NCBI RefSeq assembly: GCF_000016425.1
Contig: NC_009380.1
Coordinates: 434,001 to 498,000 of the forward strand
Direction: 5' to 3'
Source of the DNA: Salinispora tropica CNB-440
GTDB taxonomy: Bacteria; Actinomycetota; Actinomycetes; Mycobacteriales; Micromonosporaceae
DNA length: 64,000 bases
This document shows positions 8,332 through 17,060 of this stretch, one piece after another. Position 1 is the stretch's first letter, and every line of letters begins with the position of its first letter. A program made the position numbers and the translations under genes. A model generated the notes under the pieces. That model was not told the origin of the DNA. It made no database searches and saw only the letters and a program-made list of their open reading frames with translations.

Positions 8332-9513
8332 GTGTCGCTGCCCCCGCTCGTCGAGCCCGCCGCCGAGCTGACCGTTGACGAGATCCGCCGCTACTCGCGC
8401 CACCTGATCATCCCGGATGTCGGGGTTGAGGGGCAGAAGCGGTTGAAGAACGCCCGGGTGCTCTGTGTCGGCGCCGGCGGCCTCGGTTCTCCGGCGCTGA
8501 TGTACCTCGCCGCCGCCGGGGTGGGCACGCTCGGCATCGTCGACTTCGACACCGTCGACGAGTCCAACCTCCAACGTCAGATCATCCACGGCGTCTCCGA
8601 CGTTGGCCGCGCCAAGGCGGAATCAGCCTCCGCCAGCATCCGTGAGATCAACCCGTTGGTCGAGGTAAAGATCCACAACACCGCGTTGGACCGGGACAAC
8701 GTCAAGGAGATCTTCGCCCAGTACGACCTGATCGTGGACGGCACCGACAACTTCGCCACCCGGTACCTGGTCAACGACGCGGCGGTGCTGCTCGGCAAGC
8801 CGTACGTGTGGGGGTCCATCTACCGGTTCGACGGGCAGGCCTCGGTGTTCTGGGCCGAGCACGGTCCCTGCTACCGCTGCCTCTACCCGGAGCCTCCTCC
8901 GCCCGGCATGGTGCCCTCCTGCGCGGAGGGCGGCGTGCTCGGCGTGCTCTGCGCGTCGATCGGCTCGATTCAGGTGAACGAGGCGATCAAGCTCCTCGCC
9001 GGTGTCGGTGAGTCGCTGGTCGGCCGACTCATGGTCTACGACGCCCTGGAGATGAGCTACCGCAAGATCAAGGTGCGGAAGGATCCGAACTGCGCTCTCT
9101 GCGGCGAGAACCCCACGGTCACCGACCTGCTGGCCGACTACGAGGACTTCTGCGGTGCAGTGTCGACCGAGGCCCAGGAGGCCGTGGTGGACGCGACGGT
9201 CACCGCCGGCGAGCTGAAGGCGTGGCAGGACGCCGGCAAGGAGATCTTCCTGGTTGACGTGCGGGAGCCGGCCGAGTTCGAGATCGTCCGGATCCCGGGC
9301 TCCACGCTGATTCCCAAGGGAGACATCGTCTCCGGGCACGCGCTGGGGAAGCTCCCGCAGGACCGACAGATCGTGCTGCACTGCAAGTCCGGCGTCCGGT
9401 CCGCGGAGGCGCTCGCCGCGCTGAAGGCCGCCGGCTTCCGGGACGCGGTGCACCTCCAGGGGGGTGTCCTCTCCTGGATCAGGCAGGTCGATCCGTCGTT
9501 GCCCGCGTACTGA
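8332..9513 (+). CDS. moeZ: MoeZ-type adenylyltransferase/sulfurtransferase
   Basis: A 393-residue protein. The N-terminal ~270 residues are a ThiF/MoeB/E1-like adenylating domain: nucleotide loop GAGGLGSPAL, RQIIHG, VDGTDNF, and two CxxC zinc pairs (CYRCLYPEPPPPGMVPSC region and CALCG). The C-terminal ~110 residues are a rhodanese domain with active loop HCKSGVRS, the Cys carrying the persulfide. MoeZ proteins adenylate the C-terminal Gly of small sulfur carriers and then thiocarboxylate them, serving molybdopterin, thiamine, cysteine and secondary-metabolite sulfur routes. The GTG at 8332 has GGGGAG upstream and matches the family start (SLPPLVEPAAELT). A perfect hairpin follows the gene. 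Partner sulfur carriers are not in the window. Confidence 0.92.
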   Translation: MSLPPLVEPAAELTVDEIRRYSRHLIIPDVGVEGQKRLKNARVLCVGAGGLGSPALMYLAAAGVGTLGIVDFDTVDESNLQRQIIHGVSDVGRAKAESASASIREINPLVEVKIHNTALDRDNVKEIFAQYDLIVDGTDNFATRYLVNDAAVLLGKPYVWGSIYRFDGQASVFWAEHGPCYRCLYPEPPPPGMVPSCAEGGVLGVLCASIGSIQVNEAIKLLAGVGESLVGRLMVYDALEMSYRKIKVRKDPNCALCGENPTVTDLLADYEDFCGAVSTEAQEAVVDATVTAGELKAWQDAGKEIFLVDVREPAEFEIVRIPGSTLIPKGDIVSGHALGKLPQDRQIVLHCKSGVRSAEALAALKAAGFRDAVHLQGGVLSWIRQVDPSLPAY

Positions 9514-9541
9514 CCAGGCCGGGGTTGGCCAGCGCGGGAAC

Positions 9542-9576
9542 GCCCCGGTGCTCGACGTTGCGGCGAGCACCGGGGC
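9542..9576 (+). terminator. moeZ terminator hairpin
   Basis: The arms 9542-9554 and 9564-9576 pair perfectly over 13 bases around a 9-base loop, 28 bases after the moeZ stop. Confidence 0.8.
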
Positions 9577-9623
9577 GGCGGGTGGAGGATTCCCGGGAGC
9601 GGGATCGTATCTGCCCAGGTAGC

Positions 9624-10454
9624 GTGACCGCTGTGGTGGATATCGATGCCGCGATCGGCTACGTGGTGGCGCGCGGAGACGTGGTGGAGCGTGCCCGGCT
9701 CGGCCGACTGCGCACCGGTACGCCGCCGGCCGAGGAGGTGCTCGCCGTCGCCGAGGTTGGGCAGCTGCCGGAGGGCGGCTGGCCGGCGTACCTCGAGGGG
9801 GAGACAGCCTCCGTCGACGCGACCTGTTTCCGTCTCGGCGAGCTCGACGACCTCGGTGCCCTCGGCCGATCGGCGGCCCGGCGGGCGCTGGACTGGCTCG
9901 CCGCGCGCCAGCTGCCGGAGGGGGGCTGGGAGGAGGACGCCACGCTGGCCGACACCGCCCCCGAGTGGGCCCGGCCGGGTGCGCCGGAGGCAGGTTTCTA
10001 CCTGACGGCGAGCGCGGCGTTCTGGCTCAGCGTCGCCGGCCTGGACGCCCGGGCGGCCGGGCCGTTGGACGCTCGGGTCGGCGGGGCCTACGCGGGCGTC
10101 GTGCACGGCGCCGCGCTCTCCCTCGCGGCCCGGCTGAACCCGGACGGGACCTGGCCATCCTTCCTCGCCGCCGGGTGGTTGAGCGCGGCGGTGCTGTTCC
10201 GGCAGGAGATGTATCAGGAGTCCGCCCGGATCCAGGTGGCGCTCGCCGAGCGGATCGGCGACATGGCTCCGGCCAACGTCGCCTGGCTGGGTGCGACGCT
10301 GCGCCGGGTCGGCGTGGACCCGCAGGACTGGGTCCTGGTGCGTGCCCGCCGTCGGCTCGCCGAGACCCAGCGCAGTGATGGGGGCTGGGAGAGCGAGGAC
10401 GGGCACCAGTTCGATGTCCACGCGACGTTGACCGCGATCCGCGCCTGCCACTGA
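9624..10454 (+). CDS. terpene-cyclase/prenyltransferase-like repeat protein
   Basis: About 276 residues with four QW-type repeats of the alpha/alpha-toroid fold: QLPEGGWPAYLEG, QLPEGGWEEDA, LNPDGTWPSFLA and QRSDGGWESEDG. These repeats occur in squalene/oxidosqualene cyclases, prenyltransferase beta subunits and related proteins. The class II cyclase aspartate motif DxDD is not visible and the protein is less than half of a squalene cyclase, so enzymatic cyclase activity is doubtful. Starts are uncertain: GTG 9624 has a weak AGG upstream, and GTG 9633 or 9636 are alternatives. It lies after the moeZ terminator and converges on proA. Confidence 0.72.
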   Translation: MTAVVDIDAAIGYVVARGDVVERARLGRLRTGTPPAEEVLAVAEVGQLPEGGWPAYLEGETASVDATCFRLGELDDLGALGRSAARRALDWLAARQLPEGGWEEDATLADTAPEWARPGAPEAGFYLTASAAFWLSVAGLDARAAGPLDARVGGAYAGVVHGAALSLAARLNPDGTWPSFLAAGWLSAAVLFRQEMYQESARIQVALAERIGDMAPANVAWLGATLRRVGVDPQDWVLVRARRRLAETQRSDGGWESEDGHQFDVHATLTAIRACH

Positions 10455-10472
10455 CGGCCCGGCTCGGGCGTG

Positions 10473-10517
10473 GTCCCGGCGACGCCCGCCCGAATCTCGC
10501 CATCGGGATGCCGGGAC
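10473..10517. terminator. possible bidirectional hairpin between convergent genes
   Basis: GTCCCGGC at 10473-10480 pairs with GCCGGGAC at 10510-10517 across a long 29-base loop, between the toroid protein and proA stops. The short stem makes this a weak call. Confidence 0.35.
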
Positions 10518-10541
10518 ACCGGGCTCGTGGGCCGGCGCCGG

Positions 10542-11789
10542 TCAGCGCAGCTGGCCGTCGCCGGTGACCACGTACTTCGTGCTGGTCAGCTCCGGCAACC
10601 CCATCGGCCCGCGGGCGTGTAGCTTCTGGGTGGAGATGCCGATTTCGGCACCAAAGCCGAACTCCCCACCGTCGGTGAACCGGGTGGAGGCGTTCACCAT
10701 CACCGCCGCCGCGTCAACCCGGGCCACGAACTCGCGGGCGGCCGACTGGGAGTCGGTCACGATCGCCTCGGTGTGCCCCGTACCGTACCGCTGGATGTGC
10801 GCGACCGCCGCGTCCAGTGACTCGACGACGGCGACCGAGATGTCCGCCGACAGATATTCGGTGGCGTAGTCCTCGTCAGTCGCCGGCAGCACGGCCGTGG
10901 AGTGTCGAGCGACCTGCGGGCAGCCGTGTACGGTCACCCCGGCCGCGGCGAACGCGGCCAACGCCGGGGGCAGAACGGCGTCCGCGACTGCGGTGTGTAC
11001 CAGCAGCGACTCGGCCGTGTTGCAGGTGGAGAGGCGCTGTGTCTTCGCGTTCAGGGCGATCGCGACGGCCTTTGACACGTCTGCGGCAGCATCAACATAG
11101 ACGTGACAGTTGCCGACACCGGTCTCGATTACCGGGACGGTCGCCTCTTCGACAACCGTACGGATCAGTGCCGCACCGCCGCGCGGGATCAGGACGTCCA
11201 CCAGGCCCCGGGCGCGCATCAGCTCCTTGACCGAGTCGCGTGTCGTGGCATCGAGGAGCTGTACCGAGTCCGCTGGCAGGCCCGTGCCGGCGACCGCGTC
11301 GCGCAACACCGAGACCAGCGCGACGTTCGACCGGGCGGCGGAGGAGGAGCCCCGCAGCAGCACCGCGTTTCCGGATTTCAGGCAGATGCCGGCCGCGTCA
11401 ACGGTGACGTTCGGTCGCGCCTCGTAGATGATGCCCACCACCCCGAACGGCACCCGAATCTGCCGCAGCTGTAGCCCGTTGGGGAGGGTCGAACCCCGAA
11501 CGACCTCGCCTGTCGGGTCGGGGAGCGCGGCCATCTGACGCAGTGCGTCGGCAATGTCGGCCACTCGCCCCGCGTCGAGGGCGAGCCGGTCCAGGATCGC
11601 CGTGCTCAGCCCCTCGTCGCGTCCGGCGGCGAGGTCCGCGCCGTTGGCGGCCAGGATCTCGGAGGTCCGCGCCACCAGCGCGTCGGCCATCGCGTGCAGC
11701 GCGGCATCCTTGTCAGCCCGCGTGGCGACCGCCAACGCGGCCGCCGCCGTCCGGGCCCGTTGCGCCTGTTCGACGACGCTCATCTGCAC
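10542..11789 (-). CDS. proA: glutamate-5-semialdehyde dehydrogenase (gamma-glutamyl phosphate reductase)
   Basis: A 415-residue protein, the normal ProA length. It reduces gamma-glutamyl phosphate with NADPH to glutamate-5-semialdehyde, the second step of proline synthesis in the cytoplasm. It shows the aldehyde-dehydrogenase-fold signatures: [19 protein letters not shown], the ProA hallmark [11 protein letters not shown], and the catalytic cysteine in [14 protein letters not shown]. It lies 45 bases downstream of proB on the same strand, so the first two enzymes of the pathway are probably one operon. M1 or M3 (MSVVEQ) could be the start. Confidence 0.96.
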   Translation of the reverse strand: MQMSVVEQAQRARTAAAALAVATRADKDAALHAMADALVARTSEILAANGADLAAGRDEGLSTAILDRLALDAGRVADIADALRQMAALPDPTGEVVRGSTLPNGLQLRQIRVPFGVVGIIYEARPNVTVDAAGICLKSGNAVLLRGSSSAARSNVALVSVLRDAVAGTGLPADSVQLLDATTRDSVKELMRARGLVDVLIPRGGAALIRTVVEEATVPVIETGVGNCHVYVDAAADVSKAVAIALNAKTQRLSTCNTAESLLVHTAVADAVLPPALAAFAAAGVTVHGCPQVARHSTAVLPATDEDYATEYLSADISVAVVESLDAAVAHIQRYGTGHTEAIVTDSQSAAREFVARVDAAAVMVNASTRFTDGGEFGFGAEIGISTQKLHARGPMGLPELTSTKYVVTGDGQLR

Positions 11790-11834
11790 TCCTTGACATC
11801 TGGGGAAGGACTCGTGCCGGGGCGGAGCCCGGCC

Positions 11835-12944
11835 TTACAACAGCACCAGGTCATCGCAGTGGACGACCTCCCGCTCGTAGGCTGGGCCAAGGGCCGTGGC
11901 GAGCTCAGCGGTGGAGCGTCCGAGTAGACCGGGCAACTCCACCGCGTCGTAGTTGACCAGCCCGCGGGCCACCGGCACACCGTCGGTGTCGACCAGGTCA
12001 ACCGGATCGCCTGCGGTGAAGGCGCCCCGCACCGCGGTGATCCCCGCGGGTAGCAGCGACTTGCGCCGGTCGACGACGGCCGCGACCGCGCCCGGGTCCA
12101 GCTGTAGCCGGCCGCGGGGTGAGGTGGCGTGCGCCAGCCAGAACAGCCGGGCGGTCGGCCGGCGTTGACTGGGATGGAAGAAGGTGCCGACCGGCTTCCC
12201 GTCCAGCGCCTCGGCCGCCTGGTCGGCAGAGGTCAGGATTACCGGGATGCCGAAGCCGGTGGCGATCCGGGCGGCCTCCACCTTGGTCACCATGCCCCCG
12301 GTGCCGACACCGGCCCGGCCGGCACCGCCGATCGCCACCCCGGACAGGTCCCGCTCGTCGCGGACCTCGGCGATCCGCGTCGATCCGGGGCGGGTTGGAT
12401 CTCCGGTCCAAAGCGCGTCCACATCGGAGAGCAGAAGTAGTAGATCGGTGTCGACCAAGGCAGCCACCAGGGCAGCGAGCCGGTCATTGTCGCCGAACCG
12501 GATCTCCTCGGTGGCGACCGTGTCGTTTTCGTTGACGATCGGCACCGCGCCCAGGTCGAGTAGCTTGCGCAGGGTCCGGTACGCGTTGCGGTAGTGCGCC
12601 CGCCGGGTCATGTCGTCCACGGTGAGCAACACCTGACCGACGGTGCGTCGGTGCCGGGCGAAGGCGGCGGCGTACCGTCGGATCAGTAGCCCCTGGCCAA
12701 CGCTGGCGGCGGCCTGCTGGGTGGCCAGGTCACGGGGGCGGCGGGTCAGCCCCAGCGGGGCCAGCCCCGCGGCGATCGCGCCGGAGGAGACCAGCACAAC
12801 CTCCCGGCCCTGGGCGGCGAGGGTGCCGAGGGTGTCCACGAGCGCGTCGACCCGCCCGTCATCCAGGCCGCCGTCGGCCGTGGTCAACGAGGAAGAACCG
12901 ATCTTGACGACCACCCGCCGGGCCGCCCTCACACTGTCGCGCAC
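11835..12944 (-). CDS. proB: glutamate 5-kinase
   Basis: 369 residues from the GTG at 12944. It phosphorylates glutamate at the gamma carboxyl with ATP, the committed and proline-inhibited step of proline synthesis. The amino-acid kinase domain opens RRVVVKIGSSSLT and holds VLVSSGAIAAG, IVNENDTVATEE, FGDNDRLAALVA and LLLLSDVDALWT. The C-terminal ~100 residues are a PUA domain (GAFTAGDPVDLVDTDGVPVARGLVNYD broken here for length: GAFTAGDPVDLV, then VARGLVNYD). The length fits the family. The ATG at 12992 (GAGG 9 bases upstream) would add 16 non-conserved residues and almost abut the divergent ATL gene. proA follows 45 bases downstream. Confidence 0.93.
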   Translation of the reverse strand: MRDSVRAARRVVVKIGSSSLTTADGGLDDGRVDALVDTLGTLAAQGREVVLVSSGAIAAGLAPLGLTRRPRDLATQQAAASVGQGLLIRRYAAAFARHRRTVGQVLLTVDDMTRRAHYRNAYRTLRKLLDLGAVPIVNENDTVATEEIRFGDNDRLAALVAALVDTDLLLLLSDVDALWTGDPTRPGSTRIAEVRDERDLSGVAIGGAGRAGVGTGGMVTKVEAARIATGFGIPVILTSADQAAEALDGKPVGTFFHPSQRRPTARLFWLAHATSPRGRLQLDPGAVAAVVDRRKSLLPAGITAVRGAFTAGDPVDLVDTDGVPVARGLVNYDAVELPGLLGRSTAELATALGPAYEREVVHCDDLVLL

Positions 12945-13005
12945 CTGCCCATTCTGCGGTGTCGGTTGGTCCACGCTCGGACCGGTTCCCATATCGTGGC
13001 GCCTC

Positions 13006-13320
13006 GTGGGACCCGAGGAGTACGTCGAGGCGGTGCTGGAACTGGTCGAGCGCATCCCGCCCGGCCGGGCGATGTCGTACGGGGCGGTGGCCGACGCGCT
13101 CGCCGAACGTTCGGGTCGGGCGTCGCCCCGGCTGGTCGGATCGATCCTGGCGCGCCACGGCGGCGGTGTGCCCTGGCATCGCGTCGTGACCTCGGCTGGT
13201 CGGCTGCCGCCCGGGCATGAACTCTCGGCGCGGGCCCGGCTGCTCGCCGAGGGGACGCCGCTGTGTGGCGATCGGGTGGACCTGCGGGCGGCGGGCTGGT
13301 CGCCGGCGAGAGGGATGTGA
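13006..13320 (+). CDS. alkyltransferase-like (ATL) DNA-repair protein
   Basis: A 104-residue protein with the DNA-binding domain of O6-alkylguanine-DNA alkyltransferases, including the helix-turn-helix region PRLVGSILARHGG. The active-site PCHR is PWHR here (GGVPWHRVV), so it cannot accept an alkyl group. ATL proteins with this Trp bind O6-alkylguanine and hand the lesion to nucleotide excision repair. The size is typical of ATLs. The GTG at 13006 is the only sensible start (VGPEEYVEAV) and has a poor ribosome site. It is divergent from proB, with 61 bases between the chosen starts. It is often called methylated-DNA cysteine methyltransferase, which would be wrong for this copy. Confidence 0.85.
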   Translation: MGPEEYVEAVLELVERIPPGRAMSYGAVADALAERSGRASPRLVGSILARHGGGVPWHRVVTSAGRLPPGHELSARARLLAEGTPLCGDRVDLRAAGWSPARGM

Positions 13321-13337
13321 CCGTCACCATATATGAG

Positions 13338-13343
13338 TAATAT
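13338..13343 (+). promoter_or_regulatory. -10 element for a leaderless transporter mRNA
   Basis: TAATAT in an unusually AT-rich patch ends 8 bases before the ATG at 13352, so transcription would start at or next to the start codon. No ribosome site is present. Confidence 0.5.
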
Positions 13344-13351
13344 TCGTCGCC

Positions 13352-14845
13352 ATGGACGCGCCGCCGGCTGGAACCGGTCCACCTGCTGCTGGCTTCACCG
13401 CTGACCGGGCGCCGGCCGGCGGCCCTGCCGGTCCGTCCGTAGCCGAGGCGCTGCCCCGCCGAGTGCACCTGGGGTACGCCACCGGGTCGCTGGCCACCGG
13501 GGCCTTCGGCACCGTGCCCGGGCTGCTTCTGCTGCCCTACCTGACCGACACGCTGGGCGTGACGGCGGGTATCGCCGCCCTGCTCGTGCTGCTGCCGAAA
13601 GCGTGGGACGTACTGGTCAATCCAGTCGCCGGCCGGATCTCCGACCGCACCCGGTCCCGGTGGGGAGCGCGTCGCCCGTACCTCCTGGGCGCCGGAGTCG
13701 CGCTTGCCCTCTTCTTCGCCCTGATCTTCGCAGCGCCGTTCGGTACCGGGGCGGCGGCCGGCGGCTACGTGGCGCTGGCCTTCCTGGCCACCGCGACCGC
13801 GTTCGCCTTCTTCCAGGTTCCGTACGTGGCGATGCCGGCCGAGCTGACCACCGGCTACACCGAGCGCACCCGGTTGATGACCTGGCGGATCGCGGTGCTG
13901 GCGCTGGCCATCCTGGTCTCCGGCGCGGTGGCCCCGCTGGTGCGGGACGCGGGCGGCGGCGGTATTTCCGGGCACCGCTGGATGGGGCTCTTCGTCGCCG
14001 GCCTGATCCTGCTCGGCGCGGTCGGGGCGTTCGTGGGCACCCGGTCCGCCCCGGTCGGCATCGTGCAGGAGAGCGAGCCGTCGTTGCGGGCCCAACTCGC
14101 AGTAGCCGGACGTAACCGGGCTTTCCGGGCGCTCCTGGCCTGCTTTGTGATCCAGTCCGCCGGGGTGGCGACGATCCTGGCCGGGGTGAACTACTTCGCC
14201 ACCCAGATCCTGCGCAATCCGGAGACCGGGCCCACCGTCCTGTTCGCCTGCTTCGTCGGGCCGGCGCTGTTGGTCATGCCGGTGTGGAGCCGGATCGGGC
14301 AGCGGTTCGGCAAGCTCACCGGGCTGATCGCCGCCGCGCTCCTCTTCGCCGCCGGTGCGCTGGCCCTGGTCGCCGCCGAGCTGCTCCCCGCCGTCGGTAT
14401 CTACCTGCTGGTCGCGCTGGTCGGCGTCGGGTACGCCGGCCAGCAGGTCTTCGCTCTCGCCATGTTGCCCGACTGCATCGCCTACGACGAGGCCCGTACC
14501 GGCCGACGGCAGGCAGGTGTGTTCACCGGAGTGTGGACCGCCGGGGAGACGTTCGGGTTGGCGCTGGGACCGGGCATCTTCGGTCTGGTGCTCCAGCTCT
14601 CCGGCTACCTCTCGTCGGACACCGGAGCCGCCGCGACCCAGCCGGAGTCCGCCCGGCTCGGCATCCTCCTCGGCTTCACCGTCCTCCCCGCCGTGATGGT
14701 CGGTGCCGCCACCCTTCTGCTGCGCCCCTACTCCCTTACCTCCGCCGATCTCGGCACCGTCATGGAGGAGCTGTCTTCCCGCGAAACTGGACACTCGGCG
14801 GGGAGTACGGTCACCGAAAACCACGGAAAGGGCACCACTGGATGA
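13352..14845 (+). CDS. MFS/GPH-family cation:solute symporter
   Basis: A 497-residue membrane protein with about 12 hydrophobic segments after a ~35-residue disordered, Pro/Gly/Ala-rich N-terminus. The pattern LGYATGSLATGAFGTVPGLL at segment 1, then WDVLVNPVAGRISDRTRSRWGARRPYL (in parts: WDVLVNPVAGRISD, RTRSRWGARRPYLL), is that of the glycoside-pentoside-hexuronide (MelB-like) group. The substrate is not predictable. The ATG at 13352 has no ribosome site but has TAATAT just upstream, suggesting a leaderless message. Its stop overlaps the start of the PLP decarboxylase by ATGA, so the two proteins are translationally coupled and probably share a substrate or product. Confidence 0.87.
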   Translation: MDAPPAGTGPPAAGFTADRAPAGGPAGPSVAEALPRRVHLGYATGSLATGAFGTVPGLLLLPYLTDTLGVTAGIAALLVLLPKAWDVLVNPVAGRISDRTRSRWGARRPYLLGAGVALALFFALIFAAPFGTGAAAGGYVALAFLATATAFAFFQVPYVAMPAELTTGYTERTRLMTWRIAVLALAILVSGAVAPLVRDAGGGGISGHRWMGLFVAGLILLGAVGAFVGTRSAPVGIVQESEPSLRAQLAVAGRNRAFRALLACFVIQSAGVATILAGVNYFATQILRNPETGPTVLFACFVGPALLVMPVWSRIGQRFGKLTGLIAAALLFAAGALALVAAELLPAVGIYLLVALVGVGYAGQQVFALAMLPDCIAYDEARTGRRQAGVFTGVWTAGETFGLALGPGIFGLVLQLSGYLSSDTGAAATQPESARLGILLGFTVLPAVMVGAATLLLRPYSLTSADLGTVMEELSSRETGHSAGSTVTENHGKGTTG

Positions 14846-16341
14846 TCGACGAAGAGGGGCTGCCCGCCCACGGGCTGCCGGCGGAACGCGTTCTGGACGG
14901 AATCCGGGCACTGCGTAGCGGGGACCGGCCCACCCATGGCGGGCGACTGTTCGCGTACGTCTACGACCCGGCGGTCCCCGGGCTGGATGAGCTGACCGCC
15001 GCCGCGCACGCGGAGAGCGCCCACGTCAACGGGCTCGACCCGACGGCCTTTCCGTCTCTGCTCGCGATGGAGAACGCGTTGGTCGGTGCCGCCGCCCAGC
15101 TACTCGGTGGTGGCCCCGGAACCACCGCGCCGGACGTGGTGGGCTCGGTCACCAGCGGGGGCACGGAGTCGCTGATCCTGGCGGTGAAGGCGGCCCGGGA
15201 CGCCCATCCCGAGATCACCGAACCCCGGATCGTGATGCCGGTAACCGCCCACGCCGCGTTCGTGAAGGCCGGCCACTACCTTCGAGTGGCCGTGGACATG
15301 GTGCCGGTGTCGGCGGAGACCCTGCGCCCCGACCCGGCCGCCATGGCCGCCGCGATCCGCCCCGAAACCGTGCTGGTCGTCGCCTCCGCTCCGGGATACG
15401 CGCACGGGGTCATCGACCCGGTCACCGAGATCGCGGCGGTCGCCGCCGACGCCGGGGTGCGCTGCCACGTGGACGCCTGCTTCGGCGGCTGGGCCCTGCC
15501 CTGGCTACGCCGCCTCGGCGAACCGGTGCCGGCGTTCGACTTCGCCGTACCCGGTGTCACCTCGATCTCGGTTGACCTGCACAAGTACGCGTACACCCCG
15601 AAGGGCGTGTCAATCCTGCTGCACCGGGACCCGGAGCTGCGGAAGACGCAGTACTTCGCGCACGCCGACTGGCCCGGCTACACAATGATCAATTCGGTGA
15701 TCGCCTCCACCCGGTCCGGCGGGCCGATCGCCGCGGCCTACGCGACCCTGCGTCACCTGGGTGAGGACGGCTACCTACGGCTGGCGGCGGTGACCCGGGA
15801 CGCGATGAACGAGCTGGCGGACGTCATCCGGGCCGCTGGCGGCCTGCGGCTCGTGGCCGAGCCCGAGTCGACCGTGATCTGCTTCACCGTGACCGATCCG
15901 GAGCTGGACCTCTTCGTGCTCGTGGACGAACTGGCCGCGCGGGGCTGGCACACCCAACCGCAGCTCGCCTACGCCGGCTTGCCGCGCACCGTGCATCTGA
16001 CATTGACCGCGTCAGTGGCGCCGGTGGTGGGCAAGTTTGGCCCCGACCTGGCCGACGCTGTCGCGGCGACCCGGGCGGCCGGGCCGGTCAAGCTCCCCGC
16101 GGAACTGCTCGCCCTCGCCCGATCACTGACCCCGGAAGGGCTGACCCCGGACCTGGTCGCCGGCCTGGCCGCCGGGCTTGGTCTCGGTCTGGGCGAGGCG
16201 GCGGACGCCGGGGCCGAGCCGGTGCCGGCCCGGATGGCCGTGGTGAACACCCTGCTCGAAGAGGTGCCGGCGGCGCTACAGGAGCGTCTGCTCGTGGAGT
16301 TCGTCGGCCTGCTGCAACGACCCACCTGGTCCCGCGACTGA
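14842..16341 (+). CDS. PLP-dependent decarboxylase/lyase, sphingosine-1-phosphate lyase-like
   Basis: A 499-residue fold-type I PLP enzyme of the group II decarboxylase / sphingosine-1-phosphate lyase family. It shows the phosphate-cup SGGTESLILA, a strand with HVDACFGGW where Asp binds the pyridine nitrogen, and the Schiff-base lysine in SVDLHKYAYTPKG. Substrates could be an amino acid, phosphoethanolamine-type or long-chain-base phosphate. The last ~85 residues are an extra Ala/Leu-rich helical tail beyond the catalytic domain. The ATG at 14842 overlaps the transporter stop (ATGA). A perfect 15-base hairpin follows at 16369. Uptake plus decarboxylation or lysis of the same compound is a reasonable inference. 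Confidence 0.85.
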   Translation: MIDEEGLPAHGLPAERVLDGIRALRSGDRPTHGGRLFAYVYDPAVPGLDELTAAAHAESAHVNGLDPTAFPSLLAMENALVGAAAQLLGGGPGTTAPDVVGSVTSGGTESLILAVKAARDAHPEITEPRIVMPVTAHAAFVKAGHYLRVAVDMVPVSAETLRPDPAAMAAAIRPETVLVVASAPGYAHGVIDPVTEIAAVAADAGVRCHVDACFGGWALPWLRRLGEPVPAFDFAVPGVTSISVDLHKYAYTPKGVSILLHRDPELRKTQYFAHADWPGYTMINSVIASTRSGGPIAAAYATLRHLGEDGYLRLAAVTRDAMNELADVIRAAGGLRLVAEPESTVICFTVTDPELDLFVLVDELAARGWHTQPQLAYAGLPRTVHLTLTASVAPVVGKFGPDLADAVAATRAAGPVKLPAELLALARSLTPEGLTPDLVAGLAAGLGLGLGEAADAGAEPVPARMAVVNTLLEEVPAALQERLLVEFVGLLQRPTWSRD

Positions 16342-16368
16342 CGCCACCGGACGGCACAGCCGGGCCAC

Positions 16369-16410
16369 GCCCGGCGCAACCGGATCGACACCGGCCCGGT
16401 TGCGCCGGGC
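16369..16410 (+). terminator. terminator after the PLP decarboxylase
   Basis: The arms 16369-16383 and 16396-16410 pair perfectly over 15 bases around a 12-base loop, 27 bases after the stop and ahead of nuoB. Confidence 0.8.
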
Positions 16411-16467
16411 GCCGCTGCGGGCGCTGTGGTTGACTGTCGTACCGGGAACGGATGAGGGAGGCTCGAG

Positions 16468-17034
16468 GTGCAGGTGCCGGCTGTGCTGGGCGAGCCGATC
16501 CGATTCGTGCTGAACTGGGGCCGGCGCTACTCGCTCTGGGTCTTCAACTTCGGCCTCGCCTGCTGCGCCATCGAGTTCATCGCCACCAGCATGAGCCGGC
16601 ACGACTTCATGCGCCTCGGGGTGATCCCGTTCGCGCACGGTCCCCGACAAGCCGACCTCATGGTGGTCTCGGGCACGGTCACCGACAAGATGGCTCCCGC
16701 CATCAAGCGGCTCTACGACCAGATGCCGGAGCCGAAGTACGTGATCTCCTTCGGTGCCTGCTCGAACTGCGGCGGGCCGTACTGGGACTCGTACTCGGTC
16801 ACCAAGGGCGTCGACCAGCTCATCCCGGTTGACGTGTACGTTCCGGGCTGCCCACCCCGGCCGGAGGCGCTGCTGCACGGCATCCTGCGGCTGCAGGAGA
16901 AGATCGCCGCGGAGGAGGCCGGCGTCGGCGGGGTCTCCCGCCCGGACGCCCTCGCCTCACCGGCCGACGCCCTCCCCCCGCGCGCCGCCGACTCGCTGAC
17001 CGCCCCGCCAGTCCGTCCGCCCGACCCGTCCTGA
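16468..17034 (+). CDS. nuoB: NADH-quinone oxidoreductase subunit B (NuoB)
   Basis: A 188-residue protein. NuoB carries the terminal N2 [4Fe-4S] cluster next to the quinone site of complex I, on the cytoplasmic face of the membrane. The four cluster cysteines are present: the tandem pair C32-C33 (GLACCAIEF), C98 ([10 protein letters not shown]) and C128 ([12 protein letters not shown]). The spacing fits the family. The last ~40 residues are a Pro/Ala tail. The GTG at 16468 has GGAGG 6 bases upstream. Unlike ordinary nuo operons, nuoA is not upstream and the next gene is an inverted dehydrogenase; nuoC follows only at 18287. It belongs to an incomplete nuo set (B, C, H-N) in this window. Confidence 0.93.
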   Translation: MQVPAVLGEPIRFVLNWGRRYSLWVFNFGLACCAIEFIATSMSRHDFMRLGVIPFAHGPRQADLMVVSGTVTDKMAPAIKRLYDQMPEPKYVISFGACSNCGGPYWDSYSVTKGVDQLIPVDVYVPGCPPRPEALLHGILRLQEKIAAEEAGVGGVSRPDALASPADALPPRAADSLTAPPVRPPDPS

Positions 17035-17060
17035 CCCGTTCCCTCTTTGGTCGTCCCCAC

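Noticed and set aside
13006..13320. O6-methylguanine-DNA methyltransferase
   Set aside because: The active-site Cys is replaced by Trp (PWHR), so it is called ATL.
14284..14841. Upstream extension of the PLP decarboxylase frame
   Set aside because: It overlaps the symporter in another frame with Arg-rich filler; the coupled ATG at 14842 fits the family.
12929..14911. 660-codon open frame on the minus strand
   Set aside because: Antisense to the symporter and ATL genes; composition is Gly/Glu/Gln/Arg filler.
16468..17034. NuoB-like subunit of a hydrogenase rather than NuoB
   Set aside because: The CC/C/C cluster spacing and neighbours nuoC, H, I-N fit complex I; no hydrogenase large subunit is present.
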